Of a stretch of 44,838 bases of DNA, positions 16,927-25,266 are shown piece by piece. Location of the stretch: assembly GCA_944326365.1 (NCBI GenBank), contig CALVDR010000021.1:1-44838 (forward strand). Reading direction: 5' to 3'. Position 1 is the stretch's first letter; each line of letters opens with the position of its first letter. A model generated the notes under the pieces. The model did no database searches, was not told the origin of the DNA, and saw only the letters and a list, made by a program, of their open reading frames with translations. A program made the translations under genes and the position numbers. The stretch comes from an uncultured Bacteroidales bacterium (GTDB lineage Bacteria > Bacteroidota > Bacteroidia > Bacteroidales > UBA932).

Positions 16927-16957
16927 CAAAGGTAAGAATAATTTTTTAAAGTGCAAA
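16927..16957 (-). promoter_or_regulatory. rplM operon promoter
   Basis: TTTG (16957-16954), 19 nt, then TACCTTTG (16934-16927), a full match to the Bacteroidetes consensus. Transcription would begin near 16920, about 53 nt before the GTG of rplM. This fixes the rplM start. Confidence 0.88.
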
Positions 16958-17005
16958 ATGTTGGTGCATGACCGGATGGTCATACACCAACATTGTATCA
17001 GACCC

Positions 17006-17312
17006 GTAAATTAACGTCAGTTCGACGAATTATTCTGCTCAGTACCAGAGATTTCGTCGAACTGACGTTACGATTTCTTCGAAATCTCTTTCCATTTACG
17101 TGTCACCCCTCTTAAATTGGGTGACTCGGTCACCCAATTACGTCTTTCTTCGAAAGACTGGCCCTGTCTTAACCCCCTGCCCCCTATTAGGGGGATTTTC
17201 TTAGGCCTCTCGTAGGGGAGAACTTACTGCCGGATTCGTATAACGAATCCTCTAAAAGAGGTAGTTCTCTGAAATTCACTTCGTTCTTTTCATCGAACTC
17301 ACGTTAAATTAC
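17006..17312. repeat. hairpin-rich intergenic repeat element, copy 1 (reads on minus)
   Basis: This 307-bp stretch between pfkA and rplM has no ORF. It is bounded by near-perfect inverted repeats: GTAAATTAACGTCAGTTCGA (17006-17025) and TCGAACTCACGTTAAATTAC (17293-17312), 2 mismatches in 20. A third, inverted copy of the motif lies at 17053-17071. Inside are short hairpins, mostly with 3-nt loops: AATTGGGTGAC/GTCACCCAATT (17115-17139, loop TCG), GTCTTTC/GAAAGAC (17142-17158, loop TTC), GGATTCGT/ACGAATCC near 17232-17250, and CCTCT/AGAGG. It shares ordered motifs with the stretches at 27046-27390 and 29850-29931. Confidence 0.7.
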
Positions 17313-17324
17313 AGTCCTGCAGAC

Positions 17325-18314
17325 TCAGATAGAGAGGGTGTTCAGCACGTTTATCAGTTCCTTGTCGATAGGCTTGTCCTTCTTGATGGCCTTCGAGAAC
17401 GGGACATAGACTATCTGGTCGTTCGAGATGCCTATCATCACGTTCCTCTGTCCTTCCAGCAGGGCCTCGATGCTGGCCGTACCCAGACGGCTGGCCAGAA
17501 TCCTGTCGAATGCACTCGGCTTGCCGCCCCTCTGGAGATGACCGAGAATGGTCACGCGCACATCATACTGAGGATACTCGTTCCTGACCCTGTCCGCATA
17601 GTGCATGGCACCTCCGACCCCGTCTTTCGAAGCTTCGGCCACGATGACTATACTGCTGTTCTTGCTTTTCCGGACTCCCCTGCTGATGAACTGTTCCAGC
17701 TGGTCTATGTCAGTCTGGTCTTCCGGGATGATGGCAGCTTCCGCACCGGCCGCAATGGCGCTGTTCTGTGCGAGGAAGCCTGCATCGCGTCCCATCACCT
17801 CTATGAAGAATATCCGGTCATGCGATGTCGCGGTGTCGCGGATCTTGTCCACGCATTCCACTATAGTGTTCAGCGCAGTGTCATATCCGATGGTGGAATC
17901 CGTGCCGTAAAGGTCGTTGTCGATAGTGCCGGGGAGACCTATACACGTGATGTCATGTTCCTGGGCCAGAGCCTGGGCACCTGCAAGGGAGCCGTTCCCG
18001 CCTATGACTATAAGTGCGTCTATTCCGTTGGCCACCAGATTCTCGTAGGCCTTCGTCCTGCCGGCTTCGGTCATGAATTCTTCAGACCTGGCAGTCTTCA
18101 GTATGGTTCCGCCGCGCTGTATCGTACTGCTGACACTTTCTGTGGTCAGGTCCTTGATTTCATTGTTTATGAGACCTTCATAACCACGGTAAATCCCCTT
18201 TACCTTCCATCCGTTGTATATGGCTGCCCTGGTCACGGCCCTGATGGCAGCGTTCATTCCGGGAGCATCGCCTCCTGAGGTCAATATCCCGATAGTGGAA
18301 ATTCTTTTAGCCAT
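17325..18314 (-). CDS. pfkA: 6-phosphofructokinase (ATP type, PfkA family)
   Basis: A 329-residue PfkA with [14 protein letters not shown] at 13-26, GYEGLI, the catalytic [12 protein letters not shown] (128-139), [11 protein letters not shown] and the C-terminal [14 protein letters not shown]. It phosphorylates fructose-6-phosphate in glycolysis. The conserved GGDGS motif, whose Asp binds Mg (D103 in E. coli), here reads GGNGS with N107; the codon is AAC. All other active-site residues seen are intact. Bacteroidetes often have two PfkA paralogs, and this may be the divergent one. It lies 71 nt downstream of smpB. Confidence 0.92.
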   Translation of the reverse strand: MAKRISTIGILTSGGDAPGMNAAIRAVTRAAIYNGWKVKGIYRGYEGLINNEIKDLTTESVSSTIQRGGTILKTARSEEFMTEAGRTKAYENLVANGIDALIVIGGNGSLAGAQALAQEHDITCIGLPGTIDNDLYGTDSTIGYDTALNTIVECVDKIRDTATSHDRIFFIEVMGRDAGFLAQNSAIAAGAEAAIIPEDQTDIDQLEQFISRGVRKSKNSSIVIVAEASKDGVGGAMHYADRVRNEYPQYDVRVTILGHLQRGGKPSAFDRILASRLGTASIEALLEGQRNVMIGISNDQIVYVPFSKAIKKDKPIDKELINVLNTLSI

Positions 18315-18385
18315 AATTATTCCTGTTTAGATAAAATGCATTAAACAAAATACAGGCAGGAAGCGCGGCCCTGCCGCACTGCAGA

Positions 18386-18835
18386 TCAATAGCGCTCCAT
18401 CTCCCTGCGCATGTCCTTTTCCTTGATGGACTGCCGTTTGTCATACTCTTTCTTTCCGCGGGCAAGAGCGATGAGGAGCTTCGCATAACCGTTGTCAGCT
18501 ATGAACAGCCTGACTGCGACGATGGTCAGGCCTTTTTCCTTGACGGCTCTCCGGAGTTTCGCAAGCTCCTTCTTTTTCAGAAGCAGTTTCCTGTCCCGGC
18601 GCGGATCATGCTTTCCCCAGCTGCCCCAGTGGTATTCGGCCACATGCATGTTCTTCACATAGAGTTCGCCGTTGTTGAAATAGCAGAATCCGTCCACGAG
18701 GGATGCCTTGCCGGCACGGATAGACTTGATTTCCGTCCCTGTCAGCACAATCCCTGCGACATACGTCTCTATGAATTCATAGTCGAACGATGCCCTCCTG
18801 TTCTTTATCTCTACTTTGCTCTTCGCTTTCGGCAT
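18386..18835 (-). CDS. smpB: SsrA-binding protein
   Basis: A 149-residue SmpB, partner of tmRNA in ribosome rescue. It shows [37 protein letters not shown] and the basic C-terminal tail ([19 protein letters not shown]) that enters the mRNA channel. Normal length. It is transcribed from its own promoter (18897-18867), back to back with miaA. Confidence 0.97.
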   Translation of the reverse strand: MPKAKSKVEIKNRRASFDYEFIETYVAGIVLTGTEIKSIRAGKASLVDGFCYFNNGELYVKNMHVAEYHWGSWGKHDPRRDRKLLLKKKELAKLRRAVKEKGLTIVAVRLFIADNGYAKLLIALARGKKEYDKRQSIKEKDMRREMERY

Positions 18836-18866
18836 GATTTAAAGTGACTTCCTTTATGAAAGATTA

Positions 18867-18897
18867 CAAATGTAATTTATTAAATTTGCATTGCAAA
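18867..18897 (-). promoter_or_regulatory. smpB promoter (overlaps the miaA promoter)
   Basis: TTTG (18897-18894), 19 nt, TACATTTG (18874-18867) on the minus strand, a full consensus match about 30 nt before the smpB ATG. On the plus strand TAAATTTG at 18881-18888 is a -7 match for miaA that lies inside the same spacer, so the two promoters are interleaved and RNA polymerase could not occupy both at once. Confidence 0.8.
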
Positions 18898-18911
18898 ATT
18901 TCGAGTGCAGG

Positions 18912-19904
18912 ATGAAAGCAAAAGATATACCGCAGAAAGGGGTTCCGCCGATGGCGGAATTGCCGCAGGCGGAGGAGATAGATATTGAAAACATTGTCCG
19001 TCAGTATCTTGACGGACAATATGATCTTATATGCGTATTGGGGCCTACGGCCTCCGGAAAGACAGGGTATGCTGTCAGACTGGCACGGCGGATAAGGGAA
19101 ATGGCAGGGGAAGGCCTGATTGCCGAAGGTACTGAAGGCGAAATCATTTCAGCGGATTCGAGACAGGTGTACCGCGGAATGGATATAGGGACCGGAAAGG
19201 ATCTCGGAGAATACGCCGGTGTGTCTTATCATCTTATAGACATCGCCGATGCCGGGGAGAAGTACAACATTTACGAATACCAGCGTGACTTCGAAAGGGC
19301 ATGGAACGAGGTCAGGGAGCGGGGAAATGTCCCGATTCTGTGCGGCGGTTCAGGACTTTATATCGAGGCGGCCACGATGGGATATTCACTGCCAGACGTA
19401 CCGGCGGACCCGCAGCTGAGGGCTGAGCTGGAAATGATGGACACACCGTCACTGATACGGATGCTCGAATCCATGAAAAAGCTTCACAACACTACGGACA
19501 CCAGTTCGCGGAAAAGACTCATAAGAGCCATAGAGATAGCTGTTTACGAGACCAGACATCCGGTCGTCCGCACTTCAGTGCTGCCTAAGAACACATATTT
19601 CATCGGCACGCTTGTAAGCCGCGAAGAAAGGAACGCGAGGATAGACAGAAGGCTGGATGCGAGACTGGCAGAGGGGATGGCAGATGAGGTCCGCAATCTT
19701 CTGGACAGCGGGCTGAAAGCGGAAGACCTGATATATTATGGTCTGGAATACAAGTTCGTCACGCTGTACCTGACAGGCGTGCTGGAGTACGATGACATGA
19801 AAAAACTGCTGGCCACCGCGATACACCAATTCGCAAAGCGGCAGATGACATGGTTCCGGGGGATGGAAAGACGGGGAACCGTGATACACTGGGTCAACGT
19901 CTAG
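18912..19904 (+). CDS. miaA: tRNA dimethylallyltransferase (MiaA family)
   Basis: A 330-residue enzyme that adds the dimethylallyl group to A37 of tRNAs reading UNN codons. The P-loop GPTASGKT is followed by IISADSRQVYRGMDIGTGK and ILCGGSGLYIEAA. The P-loop sits about 45 residues in, whereas MiaA usually has about 10 residues before it, so there is an N-terminal extension. A TTG at 18891 opens the frame but lies upstream of the expected transcript start (about 18895); ATG 18912 is preferred and ATG 18951 is also possible. Confidence 0.9.
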   Translation: MKAKDIPQKGVPPMAELPQAEEIDIENIVRQYLDGQYDLICVLGPTASGKTGYAVRLARRIREMAGEGLIAEGTEGEIISADSRQVYRGMDIGTGKDLGEYAGVSYHLIDIADAGEKYNIYEYQRDFERAWNEVRERGNVPILCGGSGLYIEAATMGYSLPDVPADPQLRAELEMMDTPSLIRMLESMKKLHNTTDTSSRKRLIRAIEIAVYETRHPVVRTSVLPKNTYFIGTLVSREERNARIDRRLDARLAEGMADEVRNLLDSGLKAEDLIYYGLEYKFVTLYLTGVLEYDDMKKLLATAIHQFAKRQMTWFRGMERRGTVIHWVNV

Positions 19905-19951
19905 CCGGCCTGCGCATCTGCCAATCCCGTGCATGTGTCCGTGCAGGGAGT

Positions 19952-20716
19952 CTACCGTTCCCAGAGGTCCGGATTCCAGTCAGGACTGACATACGGCCCG
20001 TCATGGTCTATGGTGAAAGCCAGATAAGTGATGGGAAGCCCCTGTGCCAGATACTGTTTCTCGTAGAATGTCCTGACTTCGAAAAGGGCGTCGACAGCAT
20101 CCCTGCCGCAGACAGAGGCGATACCGCTGCCGTAAAGTTTTTCCCTGTCCTCACCGTAAATATCTGTGGCTGACGCCAATATTTCCAATCCGTTCTGTTC
20201 GGCTATGGCTTTCGAATATTCGTGGAGATACCTGCTGTCCGTCTTCAGGTGCACGATACCTCCGGGCTTCAGGAAATTCCTGTATCTGGACAGGAAAAGC
20301 GGAGACGTGAGGCGTTTCTTTTCCCGGCCGATTTGCGGATCCGCGAAAGTGATCCAGATTTCGGAAACCTCCGAAGGGGCGAAAAGGGATTCGATGAATT
20401 CTATTCTGGTACGGAGGAAACCCACGTTCGGCAGCTGGTGCTCATGGGCGAACTTGGCGCCTTTCCATAGTCTCGCGCCCTTGATATCCACACCCAAATA
20501 GTTGAATGAAGGATTTCGAAGTCCGAGATCCACCGTATATTCCCCTTTCCCGCATCCGAGTTCAAGCACAAGCGGCTGTGCAGTCTTGAAAAAGCCGCCG
20601 TTCCAGTGTCCCTTCAGCGGATGGTCACAGCCCAGCACCTGTGATGTCCCGGGCTGGACCAGGCATGTGAAAGTCTCGTTTTCCCTGAATTTCCTGAGTT
20701 TGTCCTTGCCGCTCAT
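19952..20716 (-). CDS. trmB: tRNA (guanine-N7)-methyltransferase
   Basis: A 254-residue SAM methyltransferase that modifies G46 of tRNA. The SAM motif LELGCGKGEYTVDLG, the family motif NYLGVDIKGARLWKGA and WITFADPQIGREKKRLTSPLFL are present. Its ATG overlaps the ricT stop (ATGA), so translation is coupled. It is the last gene of the ispB-holB-ricT-trmB run and converges on miaA. Confidence 0.94.
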   Translation of the reverse strand: MSGKDKLRKFRENETFTCLVQPGTSQVLGCDHPLKGHWNGGFFKTAQPLVLELGCGKGEYTVDLGLRNPSFNYLGVDIKGARLWKGAKFAHEHQLPNVGFLRTRIEFIESLFAPSEVSEIWITFADPQIGREKKRLTSPLFLSRYRNFLKPGGIVHLKTDSRYLHEYSKAIAEQNGLEILASATDIYGEDREKLYGSGIASVCGRDAVDALFEVRTFYEKQYLAQGLPITYLAFTIDHDGPYVSPDWNPDLWER

Positions 20717-21936
20717 GAGTTCTGACGTTCGTTTCCTTTTTTGTCACCCTGCCTCTGGGGCCCGGGCTTCTGCGACCTGTTCTGCATGTTCTGACGGTTC
20801 TGCTGCCGGCCCCTGTTGTTTTTCTTTCTTTTTTTCCTCGTCTCGTCGAAACGGGTGATGCTGTCATCGCCCACCGCCGTGACGAACTCCAGTCCGGAAG
20901 GTTCCGGCTCGGTCTTGAGTGACTCCGGTTTTTCTCCGCGTCTGTTCATTCTGATGATATCCAGGACATCTTCGGCCGCGAGAGGATACAGGTTCGCGAA
21001 ACTGCCCTGATCATATGAGAAATACATGATTTCCCTCAATATGTCCGTCTTCATGAGATAGGCCAGGCCGTCCTGGAACTCCAAAGGTCCGTTTACTTTC
21101 GGAATCCGGGACTGTGCGTCCAGATATACCGCCGTCTCGTAATTCAGGCAGCATTTAAGTTTGCCGCACTGGCCTGCAAGCTTCTGCGGATTCAGGGAAA
21201 GATCCTGACATTTGGCCGCAGCGGTAGTAATGGACTGGAATGAGGAAATGTAGTTCGAACAGCACAGTTCCCTGCCGCAGACTCCGAGACCTCCGATAAG
21301 TCCGGCTTCCTGACGGGCGCCGATCTGCTTCATCTCGATCCTGATGCGGAATTCCTCCGCAAATACCTTGATAAGCTGGCGGAAGTCCACCCTGCCGTCG
21401 GCGATATAATAGAAAATGGCTTTCGTACCGTCACCCTGGAACTCCACATCACCTATTTTCATCTCAAGGCCCATCTCCGCCGCTATCTGTCTGGCCCTGA
21501 TCATGGTCTCGTGTTCCCTTGCTATGGCTTCCTGCCATTTTTCGATGTCGAAAAGCCTGGCCTTGCGGTAAATCCGCTTCAAGCCGGCCGTCTCGGGATT
21601 TATCTTCTTGCATATCATCTGCCTGGCCACGACGGGACCTTCGAGGGTCACGATTCCCAGATCATGACCGTTCACGGCCTCCACTATGACCATGTCTCCC
21701 ATCTTCACGGTCTGGCCGGAGGCATTCAGATAAATGCCTTTTCTGGTATTCTTGAACCTGACTTCGAAATAGTTCCTGTATTTTTCCTGGACCACGCCCG
21801 GAAGCCAGTCATATACTTCCAGTTTGCAGCAGCCCGGTCTGTACGTGCATTTCAGTTCGCCGTCGTCCGGCCTCTCCACGATACATCCTCTGGAGCAGTC
21901 GAACTGTTTGGACTCGTTATTGTCAATTCCTTCCAT
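20713..21936 (-). CDS. ricT: PSP1/RicT-family protein
   Basis: A 407-residue PSP1-domain protein like B. subtilis YaaT (RicT), a subunit of an iron-sulfur Ric complex linked to RNase Y control. The PSP1 core (about 60-300) includes KAIFYYIADGRVDFRQLIK and a cysteine cluster in GVCGRELCCSNY and CGKLKCCLNYE that would bind the cluster. Extra cysteines stand at the N-terminus (C14, C18, C30, C36, C37). The tail is rich in Lys, Arg, Gln and Asn. It lies directly after holB (6 nt) as in many bacteria. Confidence 0.85.
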   Translation of the reverse strand: MEGIDNNESKQFDCSRGCIVERPDDGELKCTYRPGCCKLEVYDWLPGVVQEKYRNYFEVRFKNTRKGIYLNASGQTVKMGDMVIVEAVNGHDLGIVTLEGPVVARQMICKKINPETAGLKRIYRKARLFDIEKWQEAIAREHETMIRARQIAAEMGLEMKIGDVEFQGDGTKAIFYYIADGRVDFRQLIKVFAEEFRIRIEMKQIGARQEAGLIGGLGVCGRELCCSNYISSFQSITTAAAKCQDLSLNPQKLAGQCGKLKCCLNYETAVYLDAQSRIPKVNGPLEFQDGLAYLMKTDILREIMYFSYDQGSFANLYPLAAEDVLDIIRMNRRGEKPESLKTEPEPSGLEFVTAVGDDSITRFDETRKKRKKNNRGRQQNRQNMQNRSQKPGPQRQGDKKGNERQNS

Positions 21937-21942
21937 CGGTCA

Positions 21943-23070
21943 TCAAAAAATTAAAAACATCTGTCCGGCCAGATCGCAGAAAACCATCTTCTGATTCACG
22001 TTGCGGTCAAGCAACATCACAGCCCTGTCGACCAGAGCCAATGCCTTTCGGCTGAATGTCCTGTTTGCCCTGGAGGCTATGCCGGACCAGAACGCGGCTT
22101 CTCCGGAATCCGTACAGGCAAGATCAGGCATCTTCTGCTGGAACATGAAAATCTTTCTGAGACATTCTCCCGCAAATATACAAAAAGCTTTCTGTTTTTC
22201 CCTGGAATCCAATGCCGACATCATATCAGCGGCATCCAGGACCGCCTGCAGGTCTTTCTCTGCCAATGCCGACAACAGGTGCCGGAATATCTGCATGAAA
22301 CCGGAGTACTCCTCCCTGTCACCCATCGCCTCAAGAGCGGCACCGATACTTCCGCCGGAGACAGATGCCTGCACGGCGGAATCGGCCGGAGCCTTCCCGA
22401 ATTTCTCTGCCAGTACCTTTTCAAGCTCGTGCTTTTGCAGAGGAAGCACTCTGTAGCTCTGGCATCTGGAGAATATGGTCTGAAGGACTCTGTCGGGATG
22501 ATGCGTCACAAAAATGAAAACAGTCTTTTCCGGAGGTTCTTCCACGGCCTTGAGGAGTTTGTTCGCAGTCTCCGCATTCATTCTCTCCGGAAGCCACATG
22601 ATGACGGTCTTGTACCCGTTCTCCACGGAAGACAAAGACAATTTTTCCAGAATATATCTGGCTTCCGCTATGGCGATATTCCCGGACTTGCCTTCTATTC
22701 CGAGTTTCGAATACAGCTCCGACTCCAGGAAGTACGGATTCTCCTTCACCAGTTCCCGCCACAGTCCCAGAAAAGATTCCGAGGTCGGTTTCTGCACGTC
22801 AATCTTCCTGCTGGAGTTTACCGGAAATATGAAATGCGTATCAGGATGGACCAGCCCGGACATCTGCCTGCATGACTGGCACTGCCCGCATGAATCGCCG
22901 TCTTTCCTGTCGCTGCAGTTCAGATACTGGGTGTAGGCCAATGCCATGGACAAAGCTCCGCAGCCCTCGTTCTCATACAGCAGCATGGCATGGGAGACCC
23001 GTCCTGAATCCGCCATCGAGACCAGGGCCTTTTTCAGTTCTTCATTTCCAGGTATATCCGCAAAGCGCAT
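21943..23070 (-). CDS. holB: DNA polymerase III subunit delta' (clamp loader)
   Basis: A 375-residue delta'-type clamp-loader subunit. The zinc-binding cysteines C52, C61, C64 and C67 are spaced as in the family. The Walker A region is degenerate (YENEGCGALSMA, no GKT), as expected for the non-ATPase delta'. NKLLKAVEEPPEKTVFIFVTHH and TIFSRCQ (sensor region) follow. Its ATG overlaps the stop of the prenyl synthase gene (TAATG). Confidence 0.9.
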   Translation of the reverse strand: MRFADIPGNEELKKALVSMADSGRVSHAMLLYENEGCGALSMALAYTQYLNCSDRKDGDSCGQCQSCRQMSGLVHPDTHFIFPVNSSRKIDVQKPTSESFLGLWRELVKENPYFLESELYSKLGIEGKSGNIAIAEARYILEKLSLSSVENGYKTVIMWLPERMNAETANKLLKAVEEPPEKTVFIFVTHHPDRVLQTIFSRCQSYRVLPLQKHELEKVLAEKFGKAPADSAVQASVSGGSIGAALEAMGDREEYSGFMQIFRHLLSALAEKDLQAVLDAADMMSALDSREKQKAFCIFAGECLRKIFMFQQKMPDLACTDSGEAAFWSGIASRANRTFSRKALALVDRAVMLLDRNVNQKMVFCDLAGQMFLIF

Positions 23071-24056
23071 TATCTGTCCCTTTTCGCGACATAGTATGTC
23101 ATTTCTCTCAGGTATTTCCCGGCCCTTGTCTCAGGCAGTCGGGAAATGGCTTCCACCGCCGCACATGTAAAGTCCTCCAGCCGTTTTTCGGCATAGCTGA
23201 TTCCGTCCTTTTCCCTGACGAACTCAAGAATCCGTCCCGCATATTCAGGATGCTCGTGAATCATGGAAACCATCTTCCTGACTTCATTTTCTTCTTCTAC
23301 GGAAGAATTCCTGAATGCCCCGATAAGCGGCATGGTGATTTTCTGCTCCAGAATATCCACTCCGACAGGCTTGCCCACTCCGGCATTTCCAGAATAATCG
23401 AAAATGTCATCCCTTATCTGGAAAGCCAGACCGAGTGATACGGCATACTGTCTGACAGCATCCTCGGTTTCAGGGGACGAATTGACCGAAATGACCGCCG
23501 CCACCGCCGCCGCCTCGAACAGAGACGCGGTCTTGCTGAAAATGATTCTCAGATAGTCATCCTCACTCGTGTCCCCTCCCCTGGCTTTCTGCAGCTGCAG
23601 CATTTCTCCCTCGGCCAGATGTGTAAGGGTCCTGGAGAAAATCGAAATGAGGCGGGGACCGAAATGCTCTGCCGCCTGGATTTCATTCATCGCTGATACC
23701 AGCCAATAGTCGCCTACCAGCACGGATACCGAAGGTCCCATCAGACTGTTGAGCGTCGGAGAACCCCTGCGGTAATCACTTTCATCGGCCACATCGTCAT
23801 GAAGCAGGGTCGCATTGTGCAGAAGTTCGGCCGCTGCAGCCACCCTGATACTGTCTTCCGGCAGAGAAGCGTCTCCCGAGCATGCTTTTGCAATCAGAAG
23901 CGAAAGCAGCGGACGCAGCTGCTTGCCCGAATGTGACAATATCATCCCGTTCGTGGAATCGAGCAAGGCTATGTCGCTCTTCAGCGCCGCACGCATCCGC
24001 GCATCGGTCTTTTTCCAGTCTTCGCCACAAAATTCTTTTAATTCATCAATATTCAT
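23070..24056 (-). CDS. polyprenyl (octaprenyl-type) diphosphate synthase
   Basis: A 328-residue isoprenyl diphosphate synthase. It has GKQLRP (44-49), the first Asp-rich motif DDVAD (87-91) followed by RRG, and the second motif DDIFD near 210. It builds long-chain prenyl diphosphates for menaquinone from FPP/IPP. Chain length is uncertain. The frame is open to 24134; ATG at 24056 is chosen because AGGAGG lies a few nt upstream, one of the few strong Shine-Dalgarno sites here. First gene of the run holB-ricT-trmB. Confidence 0.9.
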   Translation of the reverse strand: MNIDELKEFCGEDWKKTDARMRAALKSDIALLDSTNGMILSHSGKQLRPLLSLLIAKACSGDASLPEDSIRVAAAAELLHNATLLHDDVADESDYRRGSPTLNSLMGPSVSVLVGDYWLVSAMNEIQAAEHFGPRLISIFSRTLTHLAEGEMLQLQKARGGDTSEDDYLRIIFSKTASLFEAAAVAAVISVNSSPETEDAVRQYAVSLGLAFQIRDDIFDYSGNAGVGKPVGVDILEQKITMPLIGAFRNSSVEEENEVRKMVSMIHEHPEYAGRILEFVREKDGISYAEKRLEDFTCAAVEAISRLPETRAGKYLREMTYYVAKRDR

Positions 24057-24117
24057 CTGTCCTCCTGATTTTCGCGGCCAAGTTTCAAGGAAGCGGTACA
24101 TTCTGGAAGGTAACCCA

Positions 24118-24155
24118 AAAGGAGGGGAAAGCACCCTTTTGAGGCGGCCTCCTTT
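24118..24155 (-). terminator. probable terminator after the outer-membrane barrel gene
   Basis: AAAGGAGG (24155-24148) pairs with CCTCCTTT (24125-24118), with an inner GGG/CCC pairing in the loop, and TTTTGGG at the 3' side. It overlaps the stop codon of the barrel gene and separates it from the prenyl synthase gene. Confidence 0.5.
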
Positions 24156-24807
24156 AGAAAAGAATTGCAGCAGTCAAGGTAAAGCCTCCGAAATTGGCTC
24201 CCTTGAATGCATCTGTCACGGCCTCTGACACACCGTCTGTCTTCAGATCGGACGCAAAGTCCATAAGGGAACCGAAATTCCAGTTGTATCTGCCTATCAC
24301 CTGGAACTTCCAGATTTCAAGTCCGATACCCAGCCCCAAGCCATATTCCCATCTGTTGATGCCGCTCGCATTCCAGGAATTCTTCATGACACCGGCTGCA
24401 TTCACTATCTTGTTGTTCACGCCATAGCCCACGAACGGTGTCACGTCAAGGAAAGGACGGAACAGCAGAAGATCAGGGCCCCACTGGAGGGATACGGGCA
24501 ATTCAAGATACCCGACACTCAGATCGGCTCCGGTATCAGGTGTTTCCGCCACGCCGAGCCTGGTGCCCTTCACATTGTAAATGAGGGACGGCTGGACGGA
24601 AAATCCCAGCGGCAGTTTAATCTGCAGAGTGGCACCGGCATGATATTGCGTCATGTTCTCTCCCTTTATCATATCAGGGAGTTTCCCGTTCATTCTGGAA
24701 AAGGTGGCGCCTCCGATGACACCGTAGCGGAGCTGTGCCGAAGCCATGGATGTGCCCGCCAATACGAAAGCTGCGGCAAACGCAGCTACAAGCAGAAATC
24801 TTTTCAT
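24154..24807 (-). CDS. outer-membrane beta-barrel protein (PorT/OMP_b-brl-like)
   Basis: A 217-residue protein with a clear signal peptide (MKRFLLVAAFAAAFVLAGTS) cleaved after ASA. Alternating hydrophobic/polar strands and a final strand ending in Phe (FTLTAAILF) are the marks of an 8-stranded outer-membrane barrel. The opening LRYGVIGGATFSRM is typical of the PorT-like group in Bacteroidetes. Function unknown. A longer frame (to 24912) would run into trxA; ATG 24807 gives the signal peptide. A terminator hairpin lies only about 22 nt before this start. Confidence 0.8.
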   Translation of the reverse strand: MKRFLLVAAFAAAFVLAGTSMASAQLRYGVIGGATFSRMNGKLPDMIKGENMTQYHAGATLQIKLPLGFSVQPSLIYNVKGTRLGVAETPDTGADLSVGYLELPVSLQWGPDLLLFRPFLDVTPFVGYGVNNKIVNAAGVMKNSWNASGINRWEYGLGLGIGLEIWKFQVIGRYNWNFGSLMDFASDLKTDGVSEAVTDAFKGANFGGFTLTAAILF

Positions 24808-24828
24808 GTTTTCAGAGATAATTCCGAG

Positions 24829-24853
24829 AAAAGAGAGGGTGCTCCACCCCCTC
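24829..24853 (-). terminator. terminator/attenuator between trxA and the barrel gene
   Basis: GAGGGGGTG (24853-24845) pairs with CACCCTCTC (24841-24833) around a GAG loop (9 bp, one G-U), then TTTTC. It ends about 22 nt before the barrel ATG, leaving little room for a separate promoter. Confidence 0.75.
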
Positions 24854-24862
24854 TTCCGATAA

Positions 24863-25177
24863 TCATATAAGAGAATCCAGTTTCGCCGTGATTTCGCTCT
24901 TCGGAACTGCACCTACAAGCCTGTCCACAAGCTGTCCGCCCTTGAAGAAAAGAAGGGTAGGGATATTCCTGATGCCGTATTTCATAGGCACTTCGGAAGA
25001 CTCGTCCACATTGCATTTCCCTATGACGGCCTTACCTTCATATTCCTTGGCTATCTCTTCCACGGTAGGGGCAAGCATCCTGCACGGACCGCACCATGTA
25101 GCCCAGAAGTCTATCATGACCGGCTGGTCGGAAGCCAGTACTTCAGCGATATTCGCATCGTTTATTATCTTTTCCAT
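24863..25177 (-). CDS. trxA: thioredoxin
   Basis: A 104-residue cytoplasmic thioredoxin with the redox site WCGPC (C29/C32), the buried Asp in MIDFWATW and the cis-Pro in RNIPTLLFF. No signal peptide. It has its own consensus promoter at 25235-25204 and a terminator right after it. Confidence 0.97.
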   Translation of the reverse strand: MEKIINDANIAEVLASDQPVMIDFWATWCGPCRMLAPTVEEIAKEYEGKAVIGKCNVDESSEVPMKYGIRNIPTLLFFKGGQLVDRLVGAVPKSEITAKLDSLI

Positions 25178-25203
25178 CGTTTGTTGTATTAAAATTATAT
25201 TTC

Positions 25204-25235
25204 CAAATATAAATATTTATCTTCTCAATCCCAAA
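25204..25235 (-). promoter_or_regulatory. trxA promoter
   Basis: TTTG (25235-25232), 20 nt, TATATTTG (25211-25204), a full match to the Bacteroidetes consensus, about 27 nt before the trxA start. Confidence 0.82.
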
Positions 25236-25266
25236 TCGAATCCGGACACCGTGGCGGAATGTCAGG

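Noticed and set aside
16867..16983. Longer rplM start at 16983
   Set aside because: The consensus promoter at 16957-16927 lies within this extension, so it cannot be transcribed from there; the family start is at the GTG 16866.
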